Source: Bacteroidota bacterium (GTDB taxonomy: Bacteria > Bacteroidota > Bacteroidia > Flavobacteriales_F > PHOS-HE28). Taken from it: a stretch of DNA of 34,824 bases. The notes beneath the pieces were generated by a model. It saw only the letters and a program-made list of their open reading frames with translations, had not been told where the DNA came from and ran no database searches. Where the stretch lies: NCBI GenBank assembly GCA_963169595.1, contig CAUJFM010000030.1:1-34824 (forward strand). Direction: 5' to 3'. The translations under genes were made by a program, and so were the position numbers. The first letter of the stretch is position 1, and each line of letters begins with the position of its first letter. Shown piece after piece: positions 17,738 through 26,377 of the stretch.

Positions 17738-19794
17738 GGAACCGTCACCCGGAGCCGCGGGGCGATGGTGCCCATCCGGGAAAGGTCGGCGACCTGCACC
17801 ACCGGGCCTCCGCGCACACCGCGCCATCCAGCGAACTCATGACCTGCGGCCGGCTCGATCGCCAGCGTGGCCGGTATCCCCGAAAGGCATAGCACCTGGC
17901 GACGCCCAGGAGGCAGTGCCAGGCCATTCAGCAGCACACGGCCCTGATCGGGTGGAGGCACCTCCACGGTCACGCGTTCCACCCGCCGTCCCGTTCGCTG
18001 TCCGAGGTAGGTGAACAGGTGCTGGGGGCGCTGGGAAACGAAGGCCTTCATCGCTTCCAAGGAGGCCGTGGGGGAGGGCCGGTCCAGTTCGTTGGACCAG
18101 CGGGCCTGGTCGGCTTCGAGCAGGTGTGCGTCCGCCGCGTGGATGCTGTCCGCGAGGTGGATGAGGTGGTCGGTGGCCCACGCCGAGGCCTGCAGTGCCG
18201 TGAGGCGGGCCAGCAGGCGCACTTGCAGGTCCGGATGACCGAGCAGCTGCGGGATGAAGGGTGTCTCCGGCTGGCTGGCGGCGCACATCCGCTCCACGCT
18301 GTTCTCATCGGCCGGTGCCCAGAGGTCCAGGTCGAAGAGCACCCACCGCCAGCGTCCACCCGGCATCCGGGGGCGGTAGCAGCGCACGTTCAGGTCGTGG
18401 TCCGCGCGGCCCGTGTACAGGTCCATGCAGGCCAGGTCGATGAGGCTCGCCAGGTCCAGCCAGGCTTCCAGGCTGTCGACTGGAGCGCCTGCTAGCAGGG
18501 CATCCCGTGCCGCCAGGAAACGCTCGTCGTTGCCCGACCGTTCCACCAGGGCAGGACCTTCCAGCACGTCCACGGCCTCGGCGCCACTGCATTGGGCCAG
18601 CCATTGCGCATCCTTGGGCGGCATGCGCCGGTAGAGCCCCCAGTGCGTGCCGTTCAGCCAGAGGTCCACCGGTGCGGAAGGCTGCACCTCCAGGGCGAGA
18701 CCATGCTGCTGCACCACCACCTCCATCAGCCGGTTGCGCAGGTAGGCGTGCGGACCGGCATCGGCGCGCAGCATCAATTCATCGCAGCGGGTCCCGTCCG
18801 CGAAGGCGAACAGCGCATCCTCCTCCGCGTACAGCTTCAACGACCGTTTGGCCAGCCCCCGTGAGCCGCTGCCGCTGATCCGCAGCTGCACAGGGGACAT
18901 GCGCCCATCGATGTCCTGGAAATGACCGGGTCGTTCCCAGAGGGCGCCTTGGCGGGTGTGGTTGGCCTGGGCACCGCTCACGAGGATCCCGAGGCTGTCG
19001 CTCCATAGGTGATGCGGGTCGGCCACCAGGTCCACGCGTTCCACCGGGCGTTGCTGCACATCCACCACCACGCAGCGCTCGGGTCCGGCCAGCTTGCCCG
19101 GCGCAACGACCTGGGCGCGCAGCACCGAGGTCCGCTCCACAGGGACCGGTCCGATGGCGGTCCGCGCTTCAGCCCGTGAGGGGTCCGATCCGTCCAGGGT
19201 GTAGCGGACGGCACATCCCTCCGGCGCCACCAGACGAATGGCGCAGGGACCGGCCAGGCACGCATCGAGGCCTTCCACCTCGGGCATCGGTGCACGGCCA
19301 CGCAGCGGTCCTTCTGCGCCGGCGCGGTTCGCCAGTCCGGGGCTGGTGCGGGTGAAGAAGCTCCATTCCGCAGCACCATCGGGCAGGCGGCCCACACCCA
19401 CGTCGAACGGCAGGGACGGGTAGGTGAAGAGGTCGCTGATGGTGAAGCCGTCCGCTGCGATGAGCAGCACCGTGCCGCCCGTGCGGTCCAGGGTGAAGCC
19501 CAGGTGCTCGGGTCCGCGCTCGGGATGCGCATCCGCCAGCAGCACCAGGTGGGCCTTGGGTGCCAGCGTGAGCGGGGCATCGATCACATGCTGCCGGCCC
19601 TGATAGGCGATGCGCATGCCGGCCAGCTGTGCGGTGCGGTTGCCAGCGTTGTACAGTTCGATCCAATCCGGTGTGCCGCCGTTCACCTCCAGCGCATGCT
19701 GGTTGGAGGCCAGCAGCTCGTTGATCACCACACGGGGCTGTGCATCGGCCAGGAAGGCGGAGAGCAGGAGGCCGATGGATGACGCGATACGCAC
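17734..19794 (-). CDS. Lamin-tail-domain + CotH kinase family surface protein (GTG start)
   Basis: LTD-like N-terminus (VVINELLASNQHALEVNGGTPDWIELYNAG), chitobiase-C-like CAVRYTLDGSDPS, CotH-like GSGSRGLAKRSLKLYAEED...LRADAGPHAYLRNRLMEVVV...VDLWLNGTHWGLYRRM...ACMDLYTGRADHDLNVRCYRP...GRWRWVLFDLDLW. Codon at 19794-19792 reads GTG, shown as M in the track. Confidence 0.85.
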   Translation of the reverse strand: MRIASSIGLLLSAFLADAQPRVVINELLASNQHALEVNGGTPDWIELYNAGNRTAQLAGMRIAYQGRQHVIDAPLTLAPKAHLVLLADAHPERGPEHLGFTLDRTGGTVLLIAADGFTISDLFTYPSLPFDVGVGRLPDGAAEWSFFTRTSPGLANRAGAEGPLRGRAPMPEVEGLDACLAGPCAIRLVAPEGCAVRYTLDGSDPSRAEARTAIGPVPVERTSVLRAQVVAPGKLAGPERCVVVDVQQRPVERVDLVADPHHLWSDSLGILVSGAQANHTRQGALWERPGHFQDIDGRMSPVQLRISGSGSRGLAKRSLKLYAEEDALFAFADGTRCDELMLRADAGPHAYLRNRLMEVVVQQHGLALEVQPSAPVDLWLNGTHWGLYRRMPPKDAQWLAQCSGAEAVDVLEGPALVERSGNDERFLAARDALLAGAPVDSLEAWLDLASLIDLACMDLYTGRADHDLNVRCYRPRMPGGRWRWVLFDLDLWAPADENSVERMCAASQPETPFIPQLLGHPDLQVRLLARLTALQASAWATDHLIHLADSIHAADAHLLEADQARWSNELDRPSPTASLEAMKAFVSQRPQHLFTYLGQRTGRRVERVTVEVPPPDQGRVLLNGLALPPGRRQVLCLSGIPATLAIEPAAGHEFAGWRGVRGGPVVQVADLSRMGTIAPRLRVTVP

Positions 19795-19826
19795 CGGCCG
19801 AAATTAGGGGGATCGCCCCGGTGCGT

Positions 19827-19970
19827 TCAAAGGGCCTTGCGGGTGACGAAGTACCGCCAGGCCACGATGGCCTTCTGGAGCTTGGTGAGCCGCGTGAGGT
19901 CCTTGTCCCAGAGCTTGGGCAGCAGCAGCCGGTTCAGGCGGGCGAGCAGGCGGAAGAACGCGCGTTCCAT
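19827..19970 (-). CDS. Small 47-aa basic protein (short ORF not in supplied track)
   Basis: ATG at 19970, stop 19829-19827: MERAFFRLLARLNRLLLPKLWDKDLTRLTKLQKAIVAWRYFVTRKAL. Resembles the ~50-aa Bacteroidota proteins ending ..WRYFVTxxAL; sits 3 nt after the CDF transporter stop. Confidence 0.65.
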   Translation of the reverse strand: MERAFFRLLARLNRLLLPKLWDKDLTRLTKLQKAIVAWRYFVTRKAL

Positions 19971-19973
19971 GGC

Positions 19974-20900
19974 TCAGTGGTGCTGGAGGTCACAGGGCTC
20001 GTGGGCCCATTCCAGTTCGATGGTGGCGTGGTGGATGCCCAGCGCGTGCAGCTCATCCCGCGCCTTGCACTTGATGGCCTGGGCCTGCGGAAGGTCCGCC
20101 GCGTCCACCACGATGTGCACGGTATGCACCACGAAGCTGCCATCGAGCGTCCACGTGTGCTGGTCGTGCAGGTCCTTCACATGGGGGATGGCCATGAGGC
20201 GTGTGCGCACCTCCTGCATGTCAAGGCCCGCCGGGATCTCCTGCATGAGGATGCCGGTTCCCTTCCGGAGTGTGCCGAGGGCATTCACGAGGATGAACAC
20301 GCTGATGGCCACGCTGAGCAGGGGGTCCATGATGGTCCAGCCGGTGAAGTGGATGATGACCGCACCGAGCAGCACGGCCGCCCAGCCGAGGACGTCCTCC
20401 AGCAGGTGCAGGTAGGCACCGCGTTCGTTCAGGGTGCCGCCGCCATGGAGCTTCCACGCCGCCAGTCCGTTCATCGCCAGACCGAACAGGGCGATGCCGA
20501 TCATGCCGGTGGCGTCGGGCGCGCCCGGGTCCCACAGCTTGGGCACGCTCACGGACAGCATGATCACGGACCCGATGATCAGCACCACGCTGGTGAGCCA
20601 GCCGCCCAGCATGCTGTACCGGCCATACCCGTAGCTGTATTGCGCATCCCTCCCCCGCAGGGCCACGCGCTGCAGGTACCACGCGGTGCCCAGCACCAGG
20701 CAGTCGCCGGCATCGTGCAGGGCATCGGTCAGTACGGCGATGCTGTGGGTCCAGAGACCGCCGGCCACTTCCACCCCGGTGAAGGCCAGGTTGATGAGGA
20801 AGGCCGTGCGCAGCGCCCGCGCACCCGCGGCGTTCACATGGCCATGCGGATGCTCATGGGGGTGATGGCCCGCGTGATCATGAGCATGGACGTGCGCCAT
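19974..20900 (-). CDS. Cation diffusion facilitator family transporter
   Basis: His-rich N-terminus MAHVHAHDHAGHHPHEHPHGH; TM metal sites TDALHDAGDCL and HLLEDVLGW; six TM segments; cytoplasmic C-terminal domain. Confidence 0.93.
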   Translation of the reverse strand: MAHVHAHDHAGHHPHEHPHGHVNAAGARALRTAFLINLAFTGVEVAGGLWTHSIAVLTDALHDAGDCLVLGTAWYLQRVALRGRDAQYSYGYGRYSMLGGWLTSVVLIIGSVIMLSVSVPKLWDPGAPDATGMIGIALFGLAMNGLAAWKLHGGGTLNERGAYLHLLEDVLGWAAVLLGAVIIHFTGWTIMDPLLSVAISVFILVNALGTLRKGTGILMQEIPAGLDMQEVRTRLMAIPHVKDLHDQHTWTLDGSFVVHTVHIVVDAADLPQAQAIKCKARDELHALGIHHATIELEWAHEPCDLQHH

Positions 20901-20918
20901 GTGGCGAAGGTAACCGCC

Positions 20919-22871
20919 TCACCCCACGATGACCCGGCCCGTGCGCTTGGCCAGTTTCACTTTGATTGGCTCAAGTCGCATTTTCTCAGCAAGGATCACC
21001 AGTTGGTCTTCATACGAAGTACAAGAAAGTAGCTTCTCAGCCAGTTCCTTCAGCATACGATCCAACCGGCGCTCCTTCAGGATGTCGATGGCCTCCTCCA
21101 GCGCATGATAGAGCTGTTCGTTCTCGCGCTTCACATGGATCTTGTGGCGCTCCTTCCAGTTGGGGCTCAGCACGTGCCGTTCGGTGAGCAGGTCGATCGC
21201 GGTGCGGCGCCAATGCTCCTGGTCATGGCCTACATACCGGCCGGGGTCCACGGCATGGCCCAGGTTGCGGGTGTGGCGGTAATCCAGGTAGATCTCGCGG
21301 AACAGCGGGTCGTCGAAGAGGATGTCGTCGTGTGCGAGCAGCTCGAACATCAGTTCGGCCAGGCTCATCTCGTCCTCGGCCGGATTGCCGTGCTCGTCCT
21401 GCACCGGCACGCGGACCTGCTCATGGCCGTAGGCCAGCAGCATTCGCAGCAGGTCGCGTTCCTGCGGCGTGGTGCCGAGGTCCTCGACGGTGGGCTGCGG
21501 CGCGGCGATCTCCGGGGCCACCAGTTCCTCCGGCACGGCCTCTTCGCCGCCCAGCTTCTTCCGGAACTGCCGCCGCAGCACCTTGTTGGTCTCGCTGATC
21601 AGCGCCTGCTCGGGGATCTCCAGCAGCCGGCTGCACTGCTGCAGGTAGAGCGAGCGCAGCACCTGGTCGGGCACCAGGGCGATGCTCTCCACGATGTCGT
21701 GGATGGCGGCCGCCTTCTTCACCGGGTCGTTACCCACGTCCTGCATCAGCAGCCCGGCCTTGAACACCAGGAAATCCTGCGCGGTCCGCGTCAGGTGGTC
21801 CAGCACCTCGCTGCTGCTGTGGCCCTTGGCGAAGCTGTCGGGGTCCTCCCCCTCGGGGAAGGTCACCACCTTCACGTTGAGGCCTTCCTTCAGCACCAGG
21901 TCGATGCCGCGCAGGCTGGCCTTCATCCCCGCCGCATCGCCATCGTAGAGGATGCACACCGTGGGCGCGTAGCGCTTGATCAGGCGCACCTGATCCTCGG
22001 TGAGGCTGGTGCCGCTGCTGGCCACCACGTTGGTGATGCCCGCCTGGTGCAGGCTGATCACATCGGTGTAGCCCTCCACCAGGTAGCAGAGCTGCTGCTC
22101 CACGATGGCCTTCTTCGCCAGGAAGATGCCGTAGAGCGAGCGACTCTTGTTGTAGAGCGCGCTCTCGGGGCTGTTGAAGTACTTGGGCAGCTTCTTGTCG
22201 CTGCGCAGCGTGCGGGCACCGAAGGCGATGGGTTGACCACTAAGCCCCTGCACGGGGAAGGTGACGCGTCCGGCGAAGAAGTCCCAGGCCGTGCCGTCCT
22301 CGCGCCGCTTGATCCAGCCGGCCTTCTCCAGCACCTCGGGGTCGAAGCCGTGGGCCAGCGCCGCGCTGGCGAAGGTGCTGCCCTGCTCGGGCACATAGCC
22401 CAGCTGGAAGGCGCGGATGGTGGCATCGGTGAAGCCGCGCTCGTGGAAGTAGGAGAGGCCGATGCGGCGGCCCTCGTCCGTGTTCCAAAGCTGGTCCACG
22501 CTCCAGTTCAACGCCCACTGCTGCACCACGGCGAGGCTCTCGCGCTCGCTCTGTTCCAGCTGCTGTTCCGGTGTGCTCTCTTCCTCCGGCAGCTCGATCT
22601 GGTAGCGCTTGGCCAGCCAGCGGATCGTCTCCACGTAGCTGAGGTGCTCGTGCTTCTGGAGGAAGGTGATGGCATCGCCGCTCTCCCCGCAACCGAAGCA
22701 CTTGAAGATGCCGAGGTTGGGGCTGACGTTGAAGCTGGGCGTCTTCTCGTTGTGGAAGGGGCACAGGCCCAGGTAGCGGGGGCCTTTGCGCTTCAGCGCC
22801 ACGAACTCGCCCACGACCTCCTCCACGCGGACGGCGTCCTTCACCTGTTGGATGGCGTGCGGAGAGATCAT
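20919..22871 (-). CDS. dnaG: DNA primase
   Basis: MISPHAIQQVKDAVRVEEVVGEFVALKRKGPRYLGLCPFHNEKTPSFNVSPNLGIFKCFGCGESGDAITFL; TOPRIM LVEGYTDVISLHQAGITNVVASSGTSLT, ILYDGDAAGMKASLRGID. Confidence 0.97.
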   Translation of the reverse strand: MISPHAIQQVKDAVRVEEVVGEFVALKRKGPRYLGLCPFHNEKTPSFNVSPNLGIFKCFGCGESGDAITFLQKHEHLSYVETIRWLAKRYQIELPEEESTPEQQLEQSERESLAVVQQWALNWSVDQLWNTDEGRRIGLSYFHERGFTDATIRAFQLGYVPEQGSTFASAALAHGFDPEVLEKAGWIKRREDGTAWDFFAGRVTFPVQGLSGQPIAFGARTLRSDKKLPKYFNSPESALYNKSRSLYGIFLAKKAIVEQQLCYLVEGYTDVISLHQAGITNVVASSGTSLTEDQVRLIKRYAPTVCILYDGDAAGMKASLRGIDLVLKEGLNVKVVTFPEGEDPDSFAKGHSSSEVLDHLTRTAQDFLVFKAGLLMQDVGNDPVKKAAAIHDIVESIALVPDQVLRSLYLQQCSRLLEIPEQALISETNKVLRRQFRKKLGGEEAVPEELVAPEIAAPQPTVEDLGTTPQERDLLRMLLAYGHEQVRVPVQDEHGNPAEDEMSLAELMFELLAHDDILFDDPLFREIYLDYRHTRNLGHAVDPGRYVGHDQEHWRRTAIDLLTERHVLSPNWKERHKIHVKRENEQLYHALEEAIDILKERRLDRMLKELAEKLLSCTSYEDQLVILAEKMRLEPIKVKLAKRTGRVIVG

Positions 22872-22889
22872 GGATGGCGGAGCGGGGCG

Positions 22890-22897
22890 CGAATTTA
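22890..22897 (-). promoter_or_regulatory. -7-like element (TAAATTCG) upstream of dnaG
   Basis: TAnnTTYG on the minus strand, 18 nt before the ATG at 22871. Confidence 0.4.
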
Positions 22898-23002
22898 CCG
22901 GTTCACGCGTGCTGTTCCGGAGGAGGAACAACGCTCAGACCCCGTCCCAGAAATACAAGCTCAAAATGCGAACAACCGTCCAACCGGTTGTCCACAGTCG
23001 CT

Positions 23003-23440
23003 TCAGCGCTGCGCCACCCCGGTGCTGTCGTAGGTCACGCGCCTCACCTCCTTGCCCAGGGGGTCGTAGAAGACCCAATCGCCCACGGTGAGGCCTTGGT
23101 GGTAGTGGCCGGTGTAGTAGGGCATCCCGTTCGCGTGGAACACCTCGGTGGGGCCCTCCTCCTTGCCGTTCCGGTAGGTCACCCGGCTGCGCACGCTGCC
23201 ATCGGGGAAGTAGGAGGTCCACGGGCCGGTGCGCACGCCTTCGATCAGTTCGCCTTCCATGCGCCCGCCATCCTTCGTGTGGATCACCTGGGGGCCGTTG
23301 GCCGGAGCGGCCGGCGTGCTGGCCGTGGTGTCCGCGGCGGGCGTGCTTGCAGGCGTTCCGGCATTGGGCGGGGTGCATCCCTGGGACAGGGCCAGCATCA
23401 GGACGAAGCAGGAGCTGCGCAGCATGGCGGTCACGGTCAT
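23003..23440 (-). CDS. Lipoprotein with MORN-like/YwqK-type repeats
   Basis: Lipobox-like LALSQGC, Thr/Pro/Ala-rich linker, then GGRMEGELIEGVRTGPWTSYFPDGSVRSRVTYRNGKEEGPTEVFHANGMPYYTGHYHQGLTVGDWVFYDPLGKEVRRVTYDSTG. Confidence 0.75.
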   Translation of the reverse strand: MTVTAMLRSSCFVLMLALSQGCTPPNAGTPASTPAADTTASTPAAPANGPQVIHTKDGGRMEGELIEGVRTGPWTSYFPDGSVRSRVTYRNGKEEGPTEVFHANGMPYYTGHYHQGLTVGDWVFYDPLGKEVRRVTYDSTGVAQR

Positions 23441-24411
23441 TTGATGCGTTCCACGGTGAGCTGCACCAGGGCCTCGAGGCTGTCCCGGGCGTCGTTGCGC
23501 GGGAAGGTGTGCAGCACGGCGATGGCCTCGTCGCGGTAGGCGTACATGCGTTCCCGGGCGTGGTCGATGCCGCCGGCCTTGGCCACGAGCTCCACCACGC
23601 GGGCCACGGCCTTGCTGTCCTCGTTGTTGTTCTTCACGGTGTTCACCATCCACCGGCGGTCGGCGGCGGACACGTGCTGCAGGGCATGGATCAGCGGCAG
23701 GGTGAGCTTCTTCTCCTTGATGTCCAGTCCCGTGGGCTTGCCGGTCTCGGCCCCGCTGCCATAGTCGAACAGGTCGTCCTTGATCTGGAAGGCGATGCCC
23801 ACCAGCTCACCGAACTTCCGCATGCGCTCCACCTCCTCCACGGGCCTGCCGGCCGCGCTGGCCCCGCTGGCGCAGCACGCGGCGATGAGGCTGGCGGTCT
23901 TCTGCCGGATGATGGTGAAGTAGACCTCCTCGCTGAAGTTGAGGTTGCGGCTCTTCTCCAATTGGAGCAGCTCGCCCTCGCTCATCTCGCGCACCGCATG
24001 GCTCACGATGCGGAGCAGCTCGAACTCGCCCTTGTCGATGGCCAGCAGCAGGCCTCGGCTCAGCAGATAATCGCCCACCAGCACGGCGATCTTGTTCTTC
24101 CACAGGGCGTTGATGCTGAAGAAGCCGCGCCGCAGGGGGCTGCCGTCCACCACATCGTCGTGCACCAGGGTGGCCGTGTGCAGCAGTTCGATCAGGCTGG
24201 CCGCGGTGAAGGCGCTCTCGTTCACCGGCCCGAACAGCCGGGCGCTGAGCAGGGTGAACATGGGCCGCATCTGCTTGCCCTTGCGCTTCACGATGTAGTG
24301 CATGATGCGGTCCAGCAGCGCGGCGCGGCTCCGCATGGCCTCGCGGAAATGGGGCTCGAAGGCCTTCATCTCCGCAGCGATCGGCCGCTGGATCTCGTCA
24401 ATGGACAGCAT
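23437..24411 (-). CDS. Polyprenyl synthetase family protein (trans-prenyltransferase)
   Basis: First Asp-rich motif LLHTATLVHDDVVD, second Asp-rich motif GIAFQIKDDLFDY, GDYLLSRGLLLA. Confidence 0.93.
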   Translation of the reverse strand: MLSIDEIQRPIAAEMKAFEPHFREAMRSRAALLDRIMHYIVKRKGKQMRPMFTLLSARLFGPVNESAFTAASLIELLHTATLVHDDVVDGSPLRRGFFSINALWKNKIAVLVGDYLLSRGLLLAIDKGEFELLRIVSHAVREMSEGELLQLEKSRNLNFSEEVYFTIIRQKTASLIAACCASGASAAGRPVEEVERMRKFGELVGIAFQIKDDLFDYGSGAETGKPTGLDIKEKKLTLPLIHALQHVSAADRRWMVNTVKNNNEDSKAVARVVELVAKAGGIDHARERMYAYRDEAIAVLHTFPRNDARDSLEALVQLTVERIK

Positions 24412-24508
24412 CGGGGGACTAAGTTCGGCACGATCGGCGTTCCGGAAGCCTCGGCACGCAACCGGTCACCGGTTCCTGCGTCCATGCTGAGGACGTGCCG
24501 CTGCCGCC

Positions 24509-24516
24509 TACCTTCG
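24509..24516 (+). promoter_or_regulatory. -7-like element (TACCTTCG) just upstream of the 24523 gene
   Basis: TAnnTTYG ending 6 nt before the ATG. Confidence 0.35.
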
Positions 24517-24522
24517 CTCAAC

Positions 24523-25236
24523 ATGCCAATGCCCCGCCCTGTTCACCGCACCTGGACGACCCTGCTCCTGGCCGTTCTGGCCACGGCGGCCCTCTCCCAG
24601 CCCCAGAAGGCGAAGGTGGTGCTGTACAAGGACCGCTTAGCGGCCCAGTTCGACACGGTGGATTGCGTGAAGAACGTGGTCAAGGTCAACCCGCTGCTCT
24701 TCTTCCGCGGCGAGATCCCCATCTATTACGAGCGCGCCCTCACCCCGCGCCTCAGCCTCGAGGTGGGCCTCGGGGTCACCCTGCGCGACTACCTCGCCCT
24801 GGGCTTCACGGAGGATGCCGATGATTTCGGCGCTGGCACGCAGATCATCCCCAACCCCAGCTTCCATATCGCCGCGCGGTTCTACCTGGTGGACGACCTG
24901 GAGCCACAGGGCTGGTACCTGCAGCCGGAGTTCGCCCATCTGGTCTACACCAAGGACATCCAGAAGCGGGGCGATGATGGCCAGTTCACGGGCGAGGAAC
25001 TGCGCGATGAGCGCACCTACAACGACCTGCGCCTGCTGGCCGGCTACCAGGTGCTGGGCCTCAGCAGCAACTGGCTGCTCGATTTCTACGGCGGGATCGG
25101 CTTCCGCTCGCGCAACCGGATCAAGGTGAGCGAGACCATCGACCTGGCCTCGCAGGTCTACGCCTACGACGTCACCGAGGAGTCGGACAACGTGCCGATG
25201 TTCTACTTCGGGATGAAGCTCGGCCTGGGCTGGTAG
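24523..25236 (+). CDS. Exported, likely outer-membrane beta-barrel protein of unknown function
   Basis: Signal peptide, then VKVNPLLFFRGEIPIYYERALTPRLSLEVGLGVTLRDY...SFHIAARFYL...YLQPEFAHLVYT...DFYGGIGFRSRNR; C-terminal MFYFGMKLGLGW. Confidence 0.7.
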   Translation: MPMPRPVHRTWTTLLLAVLATAALSQPQKAKVVLYKDRLAAQFDTVDCVKNVVKVNPLLFFRGEIPIYYERALTPRLSLEVGLGVTLRDYLALGFTEDADDFGAGTQIIPNPSFHIAARFYLVDDLEPQGWYLQPEFAHLVYTKDIQKRGDDGQFTGEELRDERTYNDLRLLAGYQVLGLSSNWLLDFYGGIGFRSRNRIKVSETIDLASQVYAYDVTEESDNVPMFYFGMKLGLGW

Positions 25237-25244
25237 GGCGGCGC

Positions 25245-26321
25245 CTACTTCATCACGCGTTCGCCTTCCTTCAACGCCGGCTCGTTCTTGTTGGCGAGCT
25301 GCCCGCAGGCGGCATCGATGTCGCGCCCACGGCTGCGGCGGATCCGTGCGATGATGCCCTTCTTGTCCAGGTACTGCTGGAAGGCCTCGGCATCCTGGGC
25401 GTCCGTGCGACCGAAACCGCCCTCGTCGATGGGGTTGTATTCGATCAGGTTCACCTTGGCGTGCACGTCGCTGGCGTACTTCACCAGTTCCTGCGCGTCG
25501 GCCAGTGAATCGTTGAAGCCGCGCAGCAGGATGTACTCGAAGGTGACCGGCTGGCGCGTGACCCGGGTGTAGTAGCGGAGCGCCTCCTTCAGTTCGCTGA
25601 GGGAGTTCTGCTCGTTGATGGGCATGATGCGGTCGCGCTTCGCATCGTTGGCCGCATGCAGGCTCAGCGCCAGGTTGAACTTGGTGCCATCATCGGCCAG
25701 CTTGCGGATCATCTTGGCGATGCCCGCAGTGCTCACCGTGATGCGCTTGGCGCTCATGCCCAGGCCGTCGGGTGCGGTGATGCGCTCGGCGCTGCGCAGG
25801 GTGTTGGCGTAGTTGAGCAGCGGCTCACCCATGCCCATGTACACGATGTTCGTGAGCCCCTGATGGTAGTACTTGTGCGCGAGCTGGTCGATCAGCACCA
25901 CCTGGTCCACGATCTCGCCGGCGCTGAGGTTCCGGATGCGCTTCAGCTTGCCGGTGGCGCAGAAGCTGCACGTGAGGCTGCACCCGATCTGGCTGCTGAT
26001 GCAGGCCGTGAGGCGGGTGGGGGTGGGGATGAGCACGCCTTCCACCACATGACCGTCATGGGTCTTGAACGCGCACTTCACCGTGCCATCCTGGCTGCGC
26101 TGCTCCTCGGCCAGCACCAGCGGAAGCAACACGCAACGCTCCGCCAGCTGGGCCCGGAAGGCCTTGGGCAGGTCGCTCATGTCGTCCCAACTACGCGCCT
26201 TCTTCTTCCACAGCCACTCCCACAGCTGCTTGGCGCGGTAGGGCTTCTCGCCCAGCTCCGCCACCAGGGCCTGCACCTCCTCCAGGGAGAGGTCGCGGAT
26301 ATCGGTGGCCTTGTCGCTCAT
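25245..26321 (-). CDS. rlmN: 23S rRNA (adenine(2503)-C(2))-methyltransferase
   Basis: Radical SAM cluster SSQIGCSLTCSFCATGKLKRIRNLSAGEIVDQV, NIVYMGMGEPLLNYANTL, RGRDIDAACGQLA. Confidence 0.96.
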   Translation of the reverse strand: MSDKATDIRDLSLEEVQALVAELGEKPYRAKQLWEWLWKKKARSWDDMSDLPKAFRAQLAERCVLLPLVLAEEQRSQDGTVKCAFKTHDGHVVEGVLIPTPTRLTACISSQIGCSLTCSFCATGKLKRIRNLSAGEIVDQVVLIDQLAHKYYHQGLTNIVYMGMGEPLLNYANTLRSAERITAPDGLGMSAKRITVSTAGIAKMIRKLADDGTKFNLALSLHAANDAKRDRIMPINEQNSLSELKEALRYYTRVTRQPVTFEYILLRGFNDSLADAQELVKYASDVHAKVNLIEYNPIDEGGFGRTDAQDAEAFQQYLDKKGIIARIRRSRGRDIDAACGQLANKNEPALKEGERVMK

Positions 26322-26377
26322 GTCTCAGTCGCCCAAGCCGAAAGGCGAAGGCGATGGCAAAGGTCGGGCATCCCGGC

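Noticed and set aside
24420-24427. TAAGTTCG promoter-like match on the plus strand
   Set aside because: About 95 nt upstream of the next plus-strand gene, which has a closer candidate box; a TAnnTTYG match by chance is plausible.
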